Of a stretch of DNA of 64,000 nt, positions 1 through 9,186 are shown one piece after another (the first letter of the stretch is position 1; the number at the start of each line of letters is the position of its first letter). A program made the position numbers and the translations under genes. The notes under the pieces are model-generated. The model was not told the origin of the DNA and ran no database searches. It was given only the letters and a program-made list of their open reading frames with translations. The stretch comes from an uncultured Bilophila sp. (GTDB lineage: Bacteria; Desulfobacterota; Desulfovibrionia; Desulfovibrionales; Desulfovibrionaceae): assembly GCA_910585945.1 (NCBI GenBank), contig CAJUHZ010000002.1, positions 62,001 through 126,000 on the forward strand, in the 5' to 3' direction.

Positions 1-717
1 AAAAGGCGCGCCCAAAAGGGAGGTGACCCCAGCATGGGGCGCATGGATCCTGCCCCCAATCACAGCGTGATTCGCTCGGCGGACGAGGCCAGCGGGGGAA
101 GGCGACGAAATTTTTTGTATGCCTTCTGATCTCCTGTATAAGCATTTTATTGAATTTTAGTAGTTAAAAACACACTTTATTATTACTAATATAATAATAT
201 TATTTTATTTCAACATGATTTAATATCAATGTTTTCAATATGTTATACATATAACTTCTACCTGCCCCCGACGGCGGCATTCTCTCGCAAGTATTTCGGC
301 AACGCCTGCCCGGCCCGGCCTCTTCTGCTCACCCCGTCCCCCACGTAGACGAGTCCCACCCCGCATCAGGCGGCCGCGCAAAAAAAATCTTCAGTCAATA
401 CACAGATATGCACATCTTACGAACAAAAAAGCAACAAAAAGAAAACAGAAAAAAGACAGAAAGAATACAGTTTAAGCGCGCATTACGCATGGCTGATAAA
501 CAAAAAAAGAACAGGATGAGGCAAGGCTCGGGGCGGAACCGGGGCAATCGGATGATCCATGATAACACATTGAAATAAAAGATATTCTATCCTGAACCTG
601 AAAGATTTTTATCGATTATTTCAGAATGTTATCCATATTCATGCGATTGCCCTGGGGGCGGGACGGGCTGATCGCCCGAAGCCACGGCCTCAAGGCGCAA
701 GGCGTCTTCTCAAGTCA
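1..717. other. Intergenic region without a recognised gene
   Basis: No reading frame here has both a plausible ribosome-binding site and protein-like composition. The first 110 bases are GC-rich and contain a short dyad, AATCAC-AGC-GTGATT, at 58-72. From about 115 to 250 and 380 to 640 the sequence is strikingly AT-rich compared with the rest of the window. It could be a leader or promoter region of a gene left of the window, or a remnant of horizontally acquired DNA. Confidence 0.5.
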
Positions 718-867
718 GCCCTCATGAAAACGCCTGCTGCAAAGCCGTTTGTGCGTCCGGCGGCGTTGCAGGGTCAATATTGACCGTATGTTCAAGACAG
801 CTTCGTCCAATGTTTGCCCCTTGCGGCCGGAAAAAACGGCTTTTCGCGGACGGCATTTTCATGAGGG
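718..867 (+). repeat. R1 interspersed repeat, copy A (about 150 bp, terminal inverted repeats)
   Basis: The element begins CCCTCATGAAAACGCC and ends GGCATTTTCATGAGGG, terminal inverted repeats matching at 15 of 16 positions. Its interior holds a GTCCGGCGGCGTTGCA block and a GGCCGGAAAAAACGGC block that recur in copies at 10846-10998 (inverted), 17915-18074 and 41067-41222. No protein is encoded, so a non-autonomous (MITE-like) or REP-like element is the likely nature. A GC-rich hairpin fragment of another repeat type follows directly (868-910). Confidence 0.8.
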
Positions 868-1080
868 TGCAGGGGAATGATTCCCCTGCCGAGGGGTTTG
901 GGACGGGCGCGGACGGTCGAACAGACGCCCGTCCGCGGGAGCGGAGGCTGCCATGCTGAAAAGCCTCAGCCGGCGGGACAGGTCCGCGCGTCAAAGGAAT
1001 TGCGGCGTACACGTCTGTCCGCAAGGGGGGGGAGGAGCGAACAGGGCGCACGCCGCAAGGGGGGCCGTGAGGAAGAAAGC

Positions 1081-2157
1081 TTATCGGCCGGCAGTCGGCG
1101 GCGCGAGAGGGCCTTCTTCATTCAGGGATTTCAGAAAGCTGTCGTTCAGAAAGTCGAACGTGTTCAGGCGCGTCACGTCCTCGGGCGAAATGTCTCCGAT
1201 TTCGCCGTAGAAGGTGATGATTCCGTCAAGCCATTTGCGGAGACTGCCGGATTGCGGATGGAACAGGGCGATTTGCTCCCCGAGCGAGAACACGGGATGG
1301 GCGAGAAGATCCTCCAGCGCCTCCTCGGGGGTCATCGTCTTTCCGGCCCACGTTCTGTTGAAACGAACGTACTGGTCCACAAAGGCTTCCGGGCCGCGGC
1401 TGTGCAGGGCGTCCACAACCCGCAGGTACATGGCAAGGAACGCGCGCACCTGCTCGGGATGTTCCGCGGCAAAGGCGCGATCCGCCAGCAGCAACACGGG
1501 CTGGCGGACGCCGCATGCCGGGGAGTCGGCGGCGGGCTTGAACCCCTTGCGGTTCGCCGTATAGGTGGCCGGGGCCCAGATGGCGATGGCGTCCCCGAAA
1601 TGTTTGGCGAACATGTCCACGGCCGGGTCGGGCAGGACATTCTGCACCTTCACGTCCTCGTCCCGCAGGCCGATGATCCGCAACCATGTGCTGAGCAGGT
1701 AGTGGGCGGACGTTTTTTCCGGACACAGGACAAGCGCCCCGCGCACGCTTTCCGCATCGCCGTACACGTCGGGATAGAGCGGGTTGACGCCCCGGCTCCG
1801 CAGAACAGGGCTGTCGGGCCGCACATAGATCGCATTGAGGGCGGACTCGTCGTTGCCGATGCCGATGACCTCAAAGCGCCCCTCGCGGGCGGCCATAAGG
1901 GCCGGGACCGCCCCGCATCCGGCGATTTTCCACTCATAGTCGCCCTGGCGGGAAACGATCTTTTCGCCGGAGCCAAAACGCAACATGCGCAGATCGACGC
2001 CCGCCTCCCTGTCCCATCCCTGTTCCTTGGCGTACCAGACGAGGAACGCCTCATGCTCGCCGATCCAGGCCGTCTGCATGGGTTCGGCGGCTTGCGCGGG
2101 AGCGGACGGGACAATCAGGGCCAACAGCAGCAGGCTTGCCAGTAAATGGAATTTCAT
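1081..2157 (-). CDS. Periplasmic ABC-type solute-binding protein (NMT1/SsuA/TauA-like)
   Basis: A 358-residue protein with a Sec signal peptide (residues 1-23, hydrophobic LLLLALIVP core, AQA cleavage site). The mature part has the periplasmic-binding-protein type II layout of the NMT1/THI5/SsuA/TauA superfamily, beginning with WIGEHEAFLVWYAKEQGW and with a GCGAVPALMAAREG loop near residues 80-93. Such proteins deliver sulfonates, nitrate or thiamine precursors to an ABC importer. No ABC permease or ATPase lies nearby, so it is either an orphan binding protein or a ligand sensor. It is the last gene of the leftward catabolic run, 185 bp beyond the ligase alpha gene, and may share its sigma-54 promoter. 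The ligand cannot be read from sequence. Confidence 0.8.
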   Translation of the reverse strand: MKFHLLASLLLLALIVPSAPAQAAEPMQTAWIGEHEAFLVWYAKEQGWDREAGVDLRMLRFGSGEKIVSRQGDYEWKIAGCGAVPALMAAREGRFEVIGIGNDESALNAIYVRPDSPVLRSRGVNPLYPDVYGDAESVRGALVLCPEKTSAHYLLSTWLRIIGLRDEDVKVQNVLPDPAVDMFAKHFGDAIAIWAPATYTANRKGFKPAADSPACGVRQPVLLLADRAFAAEHPEQVRAFLAMYLRVVDALHSRGPEAFVDQYVRFNRTWAGKTMTPEEALEDLLAHPVFSLGEQIALFHPQSGSLRKWLDGIITFYGEIGDISPEDVTRLNTFDFLNDSFLKSLNEEGPLAPPTAGR

Positions 2158-2342
2158 GCGTCACCCCCCGCGGCAATGCCGCACGGTTCAAAGGTTGCCA
2201 GGGGCCTGCCCCTGCCGTCTGCCCCCCGGCGTCGCCTCACAAGCGCCGGGGGGAGCGGGCCAGCCGGATCGGGCGGGCCCCATCAGATTGGTCAAATCGG
2301 GCGAATCCGCCGGTTCAGGGAGGCAGGACGGAGCAGCGCCGA

Positions 2343-3230
2343 TCACGCGGCCGGGAGCAGCTCGCGCAGGAGCATGCCCACTTCGCTGGGGCGCCTGGCG
2401 ACTTTGCCGCCGGCCTTGATCAGGGCCTTTGTCTTGCCCTGCACCGTGCCGCGCCCGCCGGTCACAATGGCCCCGGCATGGCCCATGCGCTTGCCTTCGG
2501 GCGCGGTGCGGCCGCCCATGAAGGCCACCAGAGGCTTGGTGAACGTCCCGGCTTCCATGGCTTCGGCAACTTCCTCTTCCATCGTGCCGCCAAGCTCACC
2601 GATGATCACCACGGCGCGGGTGTCCGGATCGGCCTCGTACAGGGGCAGAAGCTCGGCAAAACGGGTTCCGGGCACAGGGTCGCCGCCCACGCCGACAAGC
2701 GTGGTCACCCCAAAGCCGCCGCGCACGATCTCGGCCGTGACCTCGTTGGTCAGCGAACCGCTCCGCGTCATGACGCCGATGTGCCCCTTTTTGTACACGC
2801 GCTCGATCCAGTACGGAATGGTGCCGAGCATGGCTTCGCCAACAGAAATGATGCCCGAGGTGTTGCCCCCTACCACCATTGCCCCGCAGGAAAGCGCGGC
2901 CCGGCGGATCTGCACCGCCTCATGCAGGGGGATGCCGTCCGCGATGGTGCAGATCCTTGTGATGCCCGCGTCCAGCGCCTCGAACACGGCGTCTTTGGTG
3001 AAACGCGGGGGGACAAAGAGCATGGCCGTGTCGGCCGGGTACTCCCGCAAGCCGCGGCGGACGGTATGGTAGACCGGGATGCCGTCCACTTCCTGCCCTT
3101 CCTTGCCCGGCGTGCAGCCAAAGACGACCTGCGTGCCCATAGCCTTCATGCGGCCGGCCCAGAATGCGCCTTCCTTGCCGGTGACGCCCTGCACAAGCAC
3201 TCGCGAATCCCTGTGAATGAAAATGCTCAT
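2343..3230 (-). CDS. ADP-forming acyl-CoA ligase, alpha subunit (SucD-like; possible sulfoacetate-CoA ligase)
   Basis: A 295-residue protein, the usual length of succinyl-CoA ligase alpha. An N-terminal CoA-binding Rossmann domain (VLVQGVTGKEG at 11-21) precedes the ligase domain. The phospho-histidine that shuttles phosphate between subunits is present as His251 in the GHAGAIVTGG motif. The loop that is usually GPNCPGI in SucD reads GGNTSGI (121-127), which suggests a substrate other than succinate. ATG at 3230 is chosen over a GTG three bases upstream because GGGAGG is well spaced; its A overlaps the beta stop codon (TGATG), implying translational coupling. With the beta subunit it would form a CoA thioester from an imported acid at the cost of ATP, or run in reverse. 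Desulfovibrionaceae are known to use such a ligase for sulfoacetate; assignment here is inference. Confidence 0.82.
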   Translation of the reverse strand: MSIFIHRDSRVLVQGVTGKEGAFWAGRMKAMGTQVVFGCTPGKEGQEVDGIPVYHTVRRGLREYPADTAMLFVPPRFTKDAVFEALDAGITRICTIADGIPLHEAVQIRRAALSCGAMVVGGNTSGIISVGEAMLGTIPYWIERVYKKGHIGVMTRSGSLTNEVTAEIVRGGFGVTTLVGVGGDPVPGTRFAELLPLYEADPDTRAVVIIGELGGTMEEEVAEAMEAGTFTKPLVAFMGGRTAPEGKRMGHAGAIVTGGRGTVQGKTKALIKAGGKVARRPSEVGMLLRELLPAA

Positions 3231-4351
3231 CACTGCCTCCCCGCGGCGATATCCACAGCCCGCCGCACGGCTTCTTCCGTATCGGTCAGGGGTTCAAGCC
3301 CGGCCTCGCGCAGAATGCGGAACGCCTCTTCCTCGTTGGTCCCGCGGATGCAGGTGACGATGGGTTGCGGCGGCTGGTGCGCCCTGATCGCTTCCACCAG
3401 CCCTTGCGCCATGACGTCGGCCCGGGCGATGGTGCCGAAGGTGACCACAAGGATCACCCGGCTCGGCGTCTTGAGGCAGAGTTCCATGGTGCGGACAGCC
3501 CTGGTGTAATTGGCCCCGCCGAATTCCACATACGTTGCGGGCCGCCCGCCGGCGTCGTTGATCAGGTCGAACACCGTGGTGGTCAGGCCGGCGCCGGCGC
3601 ACATCAGCGCGATATCGCCGTCAAAGCGAAGATAGGGGATGCCCTCCTGCGCGGCTTCAAACTCCACATCCGAGTCAAAGTGGGAGCGGGTGAGGGGGTA
3701 GCCGGGCTGACGCCACACGGAATTGTCGTCGATGATCAGTTTTCCGTCGCCGGCCACGGCCTTCCCTTCCCCGGTGATGAAGAGGGGATTGATCTCCGCA
3801 AGCTGGGCGTCAAAATCCCGAAAGACGCGGTACAGCCCGCGCGCGATCGCAGCGACGGCCTTGCCTGTTTCACCGCTCAGGCCCATGCCGTAGATGAGAT
3901 TATTGACATGGTAGGCCCCAAGCCCCTCGGCAATGTCCACCGGCACGGTGACGATCTTTTCCGGAGCGGTGGCGGCCAGGGTTTCGATCTCCACCCCGCC
4001 CTCGGCACACCCGATCAGCAGGGCGCGGGAAGAAACAGGGTCCACGGTGATCGAGAGGTAGATTTCCCGGGCGATATCCACGGCCTCTTCAACCAGAAGC
4101 ATCCGCACCTGATGCTCGGAGGCGAACAACCCGGCCGCGGCGCTTCTGGCGCTTGCGGCGTCGCGCGCCACCTTGATCAGCCCGGCCTTGCCCCGCCCGC
4201 CGCGCAGAACCTGCGCCTTGAGCACACAGGGAAAGCCTGTCCGGGCGAGCGCGTCGTCCAGCTCGCCCATGCCGTGAATCAGCACGCCTTCCGGAGTGGG
4301 CAGACCCTTTTGGCGAAACGCTTCCTTTGCCTGGTATTCAAACAGTTTCAT
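3230..4351 (-). CDS. ADP-forming acyl-CoA ligase, beta subunit (SucC-like)
   Basis: A 373-residue protein that starts MKLFEYQAKEAFRQKGLPTP, the classic SucC opening, followed by an ATP-grasp domain (CVLKAQVLRGGRGKAG near residues 42-57) and a C-terminal ligase domain with GGANYTRAVRTMELCL and VVTFGTIARADVMAQG. It supplies the nucleotide-binding half of the heterotetrameric ligase. It lies 28 bp downstream of the aldehyde dehydrogenase gene and overlaps the alpha gene by one base, so the three genes form an operon. Its position beside a CoA-acylating aldehyde dehydrogenase, and not among citric-acid-cycle genes, argues for a catabolic CoA ligase. A genuine succinate-CoA ligase paired with succinate semialdehyde formation remains possible. 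Confidence 0.85.
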   Translation of the reverse strand: MKLFEYQAKEAFRQKGLPTPEGVLIHGMGELDDALARTGFPCVLKAQVLRGGRGKAGLIKVARDAASARSAAAGLFASEHQVRMLLVEEAVDIAREIYLSITVDPVSSRALLIGCAEGGVEIETLAATAPEKIVTVPVDIAEGLGAYHVNNLIYGMGLSGETGKAVAAIARGLYRVFRDFDAQLAEINPLFITGEGKAVAGDGKLIIDDNSVWRQPGYPLTRSHFDSDVEFEAAQEGIPYLRFDGDIALMCAGAGLTTTVFDLINDAGGRPATYVEFGGANYTRAVRTMELCLKTPSRVILVVTFGTIARADVMAQGLVEAIRAHQPPQPIVTCIRGTNEEEAFRILREAGLEPLTDTEEAVRRAVDIAAGRQ

Positions 4352-4379
4352 GACAGCCCCTCTGCCTTTTCAAGGCGCT

Positions 4380-5774
4380 TTATTTCCCGTGCCTTTTCCA
4401 GAAATCGCCCCACATTTCCTCGTCGGAGAAGGACCAGGGTTCCACCGGCTCGTTGACCCAGGTGACGTTGATGAAGTGCCGCCAGTGGACGTTTTCCGTA
4501 GTGATGTTGCCGCCCCAGGTGCCGCAGCCCAGAGTGGCCGTGGAGGGCATCCGGTTGAAGGGGTGCCCGCCGTTGCCCGCGCTCATGGCCTGACGCACGG
4601 TGATGCGCGAGGACTTCATGTTGGCCCCGAGGAAGTCGATGTAGTCCCGCTTCCAGGTATGGATGCCGCAGGAATGGCCGCGCCCCACCGTATCGGTCAG
4701 TTCGACAAGGATGCGGTAGGCGTCCCTGAAATCGGCGGCCTTGTACACGGCCAGCACCGGGGAAATCTTTTCGTCATGAAAGCGATCGTCGAGGATCGGC
4801 TCCGTGCCTTCCACAAGCAGAATATCCGTGCCTTCGGGGATGGCGATGCCCGCGCCCCGCGCGATGTGCGCGGCCGATTTGGCGATGATGTCGGGGTTGA
4901 GCGCGTACTTGCCCCTGGCGTTCAGCTTCCACATGTGGTTTTTCAGTTTTTCGCGATCCTCGCCGGCGACAAGGTGGCAGTGGTTCTTTTTCAATTCCGC
5001 CACAAAGGCGTCGTACACGGCCTCCACGGCAATGGCCGCGTTTTCCGAGGAACAGGACGTGGCGTAGTCAAAGAGCTTGCTGCCGCAAATCATGGTGGCG
5101 GCCTGGGCCACGTCGGCGTCTTCAGCGACAATGGCGACGGCGTTGCCCTGGCCGACGCCGTAGGCCGGCGTGCCACTGGAGTAGGCCGCCCGCACAACCT
5201 GCCCGCTGCCTGTGGCCACGATGAGATCAGCCTCCCGCATCAGTTCGTTGATGCCCTCGCGCCCCGGCTCTTCAAGGATCTGGATGAGGTTTTCCGGAGC
5301 GCCCACCTTGCGGAGGCCGGCGCGCATCATCTCCACGGTCTCAGTCGTGCTTTTGACGGCTCTGGAGCTTGGTTTGAAAATGACGGCGTTGCGCCCCTTG
5401 AGGATGCTTATGGCCTTGCCGCCGCAGGTGGCCGTGGGGTTCGTGGCCGGCAGAATGGCGCAGACCACGCCGACGGGCTTGGCAAATTTGGAAATGCCTG
5501 TCGCTTCGTCGCGCTCCATGAGGCCCACGCTCTTCGCGCCCCGGATATCGTGCAGCACACCGCCAACCTTGCGCTTGTGCTTGATGATCTTGCTCTCCGC
5601 GTTGCCGTAGCCGGTTTCTTCCGCCGCCATGTGCGCCAACCGGGCGATATTGTTGTCCTCGTAGACTTCCCAACCCACGGCAAGGCAAACGTCGTCGATC
5701 TGCTCCTGGGTGTAGTTGCTGACTTCGGCCTGTGCCTTGCGGGCCAGTTCCATCTGTTCCTTGACGCTTTTCAT
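4380..5774 (-). CDS. CoA-acylating aldehyde dehydrogenase (EutE/AdhE-N type; possible sulfoacetaldehyde dehydrogenase)
   Basis: A 464-residue member of the acylating aldehyde dehydrogenase family. The catalytic cysteine is Cys241 in FDYATSCSSENA. The region VVCAILPATNPTAT (103-116) matches the cofactor-binding start of the AdhE N-terminal domain, and GCGTWGGNITTENV near the C-terminus is typical of the AdhE/SauS branch. It interconverts an aldehyde plus CoA and NAD(P)+ with the acyl-CoA. ATG at 5774 is preferred because GGAGG sits six bases upstream; an in-frame start seven codons earlier lacks one. It is the first gene of the leftward operon behind a perfect -24/-12 promoter at 5839-5854. 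With the downstream ligase it makes an acid-to-aldehyde reduction module. Sulfoacetaldehyde is the favoured product by analogy; malonate or succinate semialdehyde are alternatives. Confidence 0.85.
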   Translation of the reverse strand: MKSVKEQMELARKAQAEVSNYTQEQIDDVCLAVGWEVYEDNNIARLAHMAAEETGYGNAESKIIKHKRKVGGVLHDIRGAKSVGLMERDEATGISKFAKPVGVVCAILPATNPTATCGGKAISILKGRNAVIFKPSSRAVKSTTETVEMMRAGLRKVGAPENLIQILEEPGREGINELMREADLIVATGSGQVVRAAYSSGTPAYGVGQGNAVAIVAEDADVAQAATMICGSKLFDYATSCSSENAAIAVEAVYDAFVAELKKNHCHLVAGEDREKLKNHMWKLNARGKYALNPDIIAKSAAHIARGAGIAIPEGTDILLVEGTEPILDDRFHDEKISPVLAVYKAADFRDAYRILVELTDTVGRGHSCGIHTWKRDYIDFLGANMKSSRITVRQAMSAGNGGHPFNRMPSTATLGCGTWGGNITTENVHWRHFINVTWVNEPVEPWSFSDEEMWGDFWKRHGK

Positions 5775-5838
5775 GAACAACCTCCGGTTTCGCACTGTCG
5801 GCCGACGCGGGAGCGCCGCACACGATGCGTTATTTTAT

Positions 5839-5854
5839 AGCAATGTCCGTGCCA
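5839..5854 (-). promoter_or_regulatory. Sigma-54 promoter (-24/-12) for the leftward catabolic operon
   Basis: On the minus strand the sequence reads TGGCACGGACATTGCT, an exact match to the consensus TGGCAY-N5-TTGCW. It lies about 65 bp upstream of the aldehyde dehydrogenase start and faces it. Two 18-bp dyads at 5907-5954 lie upstream, and the neighbouring divergent gene encodes a sigma-54 activator. Confidence 0.88.
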
Positions 5855-5906
5855 TATTGTAGTCAACCAAATGTTTTGCTATTGGGGAACAGACCGGGGC
5901 GCAAGG

Positions 5907-5954
5907 TGTCCGGAAATATGGACATGAGTGCCGGATCGTCCGGAAAGGCGGACA
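5907..5954. promoter_or_regulatory. Paired 18-bp enhancer sites (UAS 1 and 2)
   Basis: Site 1 (5907-5924) is TGTCCGGAAATATGGACA and site 2 (5937-5954) is CGTCCGGAAAGGCGGACA. Both have the form TGTCC-N8-GGACA, and their starts are exactly 30 bp apart, which places them on one face of the helix. They lie 53-100 bp upstream of the -24 element of the leftward promoter and directly before the activator gene's ribosome-binding site, so bound activator could also repress its own gene. Confidence 0.75.
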
Positions 5955-5971
5955 CTTTTCAGGGAGACGCG

Positions 5972-7345
5972 ATGGACAGCGTGCAGCACGACCTTCTCGA
6001 ACTGGCTATGGGCAGTCTGCCCACCGGGCTGTTCATCTGCGACAGGGAGGGCGTCATCCGCTTTATCAACGAGGCGTACGCCAATTATCTGGGGGTGCGC
6101 CCCGACGAGGCCATAGGCCGGCATATCACCGACTTTATTCCGGATTCCGGCATCCCGGCGGTGATCGCCTCGGGTGAGCCGGAGCTTGGAGCCTGGCGTC
6201 ACCTGCACGGAAGCCGGAGAAAGCTGCTGGTCAACCGCATCCCCCTGCGTGACGAAAACGGCCGCGTCGCGGGCGCGCTCTCCATGACCCTGTTCGACAC
6301 CCCGGAGCAGATGCAGGCTCTCTTGCGTCGCGTGGAGATTCTGGACAAAAAGGTCAACGCCTACGCCGGGCGCATCCGAAGCGCGCTCCGGGCCAGCCAC
6401 ACCATAGACTCCATGATCGGTGAGAGCCAGGGCATGACCGCGTTCAAATCATATCTGTTGCGCTATGCGCGGACGGACGCGCCCATTCTCATCCTCGGGG
6501 CCACCGGAACCGGCAAGGAACTGGCCGCCAGCGCCATCCACAGGGCGAGCGCCCGAGCCGACGGCCCGTTCGTCAGTCTCAATTGCGCGGCCATTCCCAA
6601 GGAACTGTTTGAATCGGAAGTCTTCGGCTACGCGCCGGGCGCGTTTTCCGGAGCGCACAGGGACGGCAAGATCGGCCAGATCGAACTGGCGGACAAGGGC
6701 ACGCTGTTTCTGGACGAAATAGGCGATCTGCCTCCGCACGCACAGGTCAAGCTGCTCCGGGTGCTGGAAGAAAAAAGGATCGTGCGGCTCGGGGCTTCCC
6801 GCCCGCGCGAGGTGGACTTTCGCCTTGTCGCCGCCACCAACCGCGACCTCGGGGCCATGATCGCGGCCGGCACGTTCCGCGAGGATCTCTACTACCGGAT
6901 CAGCCCCATGACGCTCCATCTCCCGCCGCTTGCCGAACGCGCCGGGGATATCCCCCTGCTCGTGCGCGATATCCTCAACCGCATGGGCGCGGAAGATATC
7001 CGCTGCACGGACGCGGCCCTGGCCGAGCTGGCGCGGTACGCCTGGCCCGGCAACGTGCGCGAACTCCGCAATGTGCTCGTCCGCGCCAGAACGCTGTGCC
7101 GCGACAACAGCATCGGCGTTGCCGATCTGCCGCCGGAAGTGCTCCGGCAGAACGCGGCGGCCCCCCCGGCTTCCGGCAGGCTGGAAGCCGTGGTCAAGAC
7201 CAGCGAGGCGCAGGCGATCCTTTCCGCGCTGGACGCTCACCGCTGGAACGTGGTCAGAACCGCCAGCGCGCTTGGCGTCTCCCGCGCCAGCCTGTACGAG
7301 AAAATGCGCAAGCTCGGCATCCACAGACCCGCCGACAACCACTGA
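5972..7345 (+). CDS. PAS-domain sigma-54-dependent transcriptional activator
   Basis: A 457-residue bacterial enhancer-binding protein. Residues about 8-110 form a PAS sensor domain ([21 protein letters not shown]). The AAA+ sigma-54 interaction domain follows, with Walker A GATGTGKE at 176-183, a GAFSGA loop at 223-228 (a conservative variant of GAFTGA, which contacts sigma-54) and Walker [11 protein letters not shown] from 243. A Fis-type helix-turn-helix ends the protein ([20 protein letters not shown]). ATG at 5972 is chosen because AGGGAG lies just upstream; reading frames that begin earlier would run across the operator sites. It is divergent from the dehydrogenase/ligase operon and precedes tctABC, and both arms carry sigma-54 promoters, so it very probably controls both in response to the substrate or an intermediate. 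Confidence 0.9.
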   Translation: MDSVQHDLLELAMGSLPTGLFICDREGVIRFINEAYANYLGVRPDEAIGRHITDFIPDSGIPAVIASGEPELGAWRHLHGSRRKLLVNRIPLRDENGRVAGALSMTLFDTPEQMQALLRRVEILDKKVNAYAGRIRSALRASHTIDSMIGESQGMTAFKSYLLRYARTDAPILILGATGTGKELAASAIHRASARADGPFVSLNCAAIPKELFESEVFGYAPGAFSGAHRDGKIGQIELADKGTLFLDEIGDLPPHAQVKLLRVLEEKRIVRLGASRPREVDFRLVAATNRDLGAMIAAGTFREDLYYRISPMTLHLPPLAERAGDIPLLVRDILNRMGAEDIRCTDAALAELARYAWPGNVRELRNVLVRARTLCRDNSIGVADLPPEVLRQNAAAPPASGRLEAVVKTSEAQAILSALDAHRWNVVRTASALGVSRASLYEKMRKLGIHRPADNH

Positions 7346-7393
7346 GGCCCCGCCCGCGTCAGCCTCGCGCCTGTCCGCGGTCTTCAACAGTAT

Positions 7394-7441
7394 TGTCCGG
7401 CAGTCCGGACATCCCGCCAGACATGTCTTGAAATACAGACA
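7394..7441. promoter_or_regulatory. Paired 18-bp enhancer sites (UAS 3 and 4)
   Basis: Site 3 (7394-7411) is TGTCCGGCAGTCCGGACA and site 4 (7424-7441) is TGTCTTGAAATACAGACA, both TGTCY-N8-RGACA. The start-to-start distance is again exactly 30 bp, as for sites 1 and 2. They end about 110 bp upstream of the sigma-54 promoter of tctA, a normal range for DNA looping by an enhancer-binding protein. Confidence 0.78.
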
Positions 7442-7549
7442 GGCATTGCTATACCGCCGGACGACGAACACGCGTCCGGGGAGGGACACAGGCGCGTGTT
7501 TCGACTGCCCGCGCGCCGCGACGCCCCCCGGCGCGGGGCATGATTCTCA

Positions 7550-7565
7550 TGGCATACCGTTTGCT
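7550..7565 (+). promoter_or_regulatory. Sigma-54 promoter (-24/-12) for tctABC
   Basis: TGGCATACCGTTTGCT matches TGGCAY-N5-TTGCW exactly. It lies about 92 bp upstream of the tctA GTG start and 109 bp downstream of the second enhancer pair. The arrangement implies that the transporter is induced together with the leftward catabolic operon. Confidence 0.88.
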
Positions 7566-7656
7566 AAAAAAAGAACAAACGTGACGTCGCCCGTAAAAAG
7601 CGAACCGCCTTCCAGGGCGAAACCAATGAGGGCCGCCCCCAAACAAAGGAGACCCC

Positions 7657-9183
7657 GTGGAACAGTTTTTTACCTACCTGCCTTCGGTTTTTACCCCGGG
7701 CAATCTGGCCGTGCTCATTCTGGGTTCCGCCGGCGGTCTTTTCTTCGGCGCCATGCCCGGCCTGAGTCCGACAATGGCTGTGGCGCTGCTGGTTCCGTTC
7801 ACCTTTTATCTGTCGCCCGAGACCAGCCTGATCCTGCTTGGCGCGGTGTACACCAGCGCCGTCGCGGGAGGCTCCATTTCGGCCATTCTGCTGAGCATTC
7901 CGGGCGCGCCGTCAAGCATCGCCACGCTGTTTGACGGTTATCCCATGGCAAAGCAGGGCAGAGCGCAGGAGGCGCTGTACACGGTTTTCGTCAGTTCGCT
8001 GATCGGCGGCGTTTTCGGCGTGGTGGTCATGATCCTGTTTTCTCCGCCCATGGCCGAATTCGCCATGCGCTTCGGCCCGCCGGAACTGTTCTGGACGGCG
8101 ATTTTCGGCATCACGGTGATCACCGGCCTGTCTTCCGGGGCCATGCTGAAAGGGCTGTTTGGCGGGGCGCTCGGCATGCTGCTCTCCACCGTGGGATACA
8201 GCACCCTGACCGGCGAGCCGAGGTTTGTCATCCATGAGGCGCTCAACGGCGGGATCGCGCTGGTTCCGGCCCTGATCGGCCTGTTCGCCGTCCCCCAGAT
8301 CATTGACCTGATGGCCGACTCGCACCTCATTCTGGAAAAACTGAGCTTCAAGCCGAAAAAGGGCATGCTGCGTCAGGTGATCAGGGCGCACGCCCGTTAT
8401 CTGCGCACCCTGACCATCGGCAGTCTGATCGGCACGATCATCGGGGTGATACCCGGCGCGGGCGGGCAGGTGGCCGGGCTTATGTCCTACGACCAGACCA
8501 AAAAGCTCGACAAACATCCGGACCGCTTCGGCACCGGCGACCCCGAAGGTCTCTGCGCGGCCGAAAGCGCCAACAACGCCACGGTGGCCCCGGCCATGAT
8601 CCCCCTGCTCACGCTCAGCATTCCGGGCAGTCCCACGGCGGCGGTGCTGCTCGGCGGGCTGCTCATCCACGGCCTTTTCCCCGGGCCGGACCTGTTCACG
8701 GAAAAGGCGGACGTCACCTACACGTTCATCAGCGGCCTGCTGCTGGCCCAGTTCTGCATGTGCTTTTTCGGCCTGCTGGCTTCACGCTACTCGCATCTCG
8801 TGGCGAACGCGCCCAATTACATCATGTTCGGCGCGGTCATGATCCTGTGCGTGTTCGGATCGTACTGCGTGCAGAACAGTTACGAGGACGTGATCCTCAT
8901 GTTCATCCTTGGCGTACTCATGTTCGCGCTCGGCAAGCTCGGCTTCCCCAGCGCGCCCATTGTGCTCGGCATCATCCTCGGGCCGATCGCGGAAGAAAAT
9001 TTCCTGCGCGGCAAGATGATCGCTGAAACAGATGTGGGTGTCTTCGCCTACTTTTTCACCGGCGGCCTCAACATCGCCCTGATCCTCCTGTGCCTGCTCT
9101 CCCTGGTCTGGGGCATCTACAGCGAGGTCAGGTTCACGCGCCTTCAGTCGCAAAAAAACGCCGGAGCCGCCGGGAAGGAGTGA
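7657..9183 (+). CDS. tctA: Tripartite tricarboxylate transporter, large membrane subunit (TctA family)
   Basis: A 508-residue polytopic inner-membrane protein with about eleven or twelve hydrophobic segments and the TctA signatures FFGAMPGLSPTMAVALL near the N-terminus and VIPGAGGQVAGLMSYDQ near the centre. It forms the ion-coupled channel of a binding-protein-dependent secondary importer. The start is GTG at 7657, preceded by AAAGGAG five bases upstream. TctB follows after 3 bp and TctC after a further 52 bp. The order A-B-C differs from the common C-B-A order. Known TTT substrates are citrate, dicarboxylates and other small acids; the neighbouring CoA ligase and aldehyde dehydrogenase suggest the acid they activate. 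Confidence 0.92.
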   Translation: MEQFFTYLPSVFTPGNLAVLILGSAGGLFFGAMPGLSPTMAVALLVPFTFYLSPETSLILLGAVYTSAVAGGSISAILLSIPGAPSSIATLFDGYPMAKQGRAQEALYTVFVSSLIGGVFGVVVMILFSPPMAEFAMRFGPPELFWTAIFGITVITGLSSGAMLKGLFGGALGMLLSTVGYSTLTGEPRFVIHEALNGGIALVPALIGLFAVPQIIDLMADSHLILEKLSFKPKKGMLRQVIRAHARYLRTLTIGSLIGTIIGVIPGAGGQVAGLMSYDQTKKLDKHPDRFGTGDPEGLCAAESANNATVAPAMIPLLTLSIPGSPTAAVLLGGLLIHGLFPGPDLFTEKADVTYTFISGLLLAQFCMCFFGLLASRYSHLVANAPNYIMFGAVMILCVFGSYCVQNSYEDVILMFILGVLMFALGKLGFPSAPIVLGIILGPIAEENFLRGKMIAETDVGVFAYFFTGGLNIALILLCLLSLVWGIYSEVRFTRLQSQKNAGAAGKE

Positions 9184-9186
9184 GCC

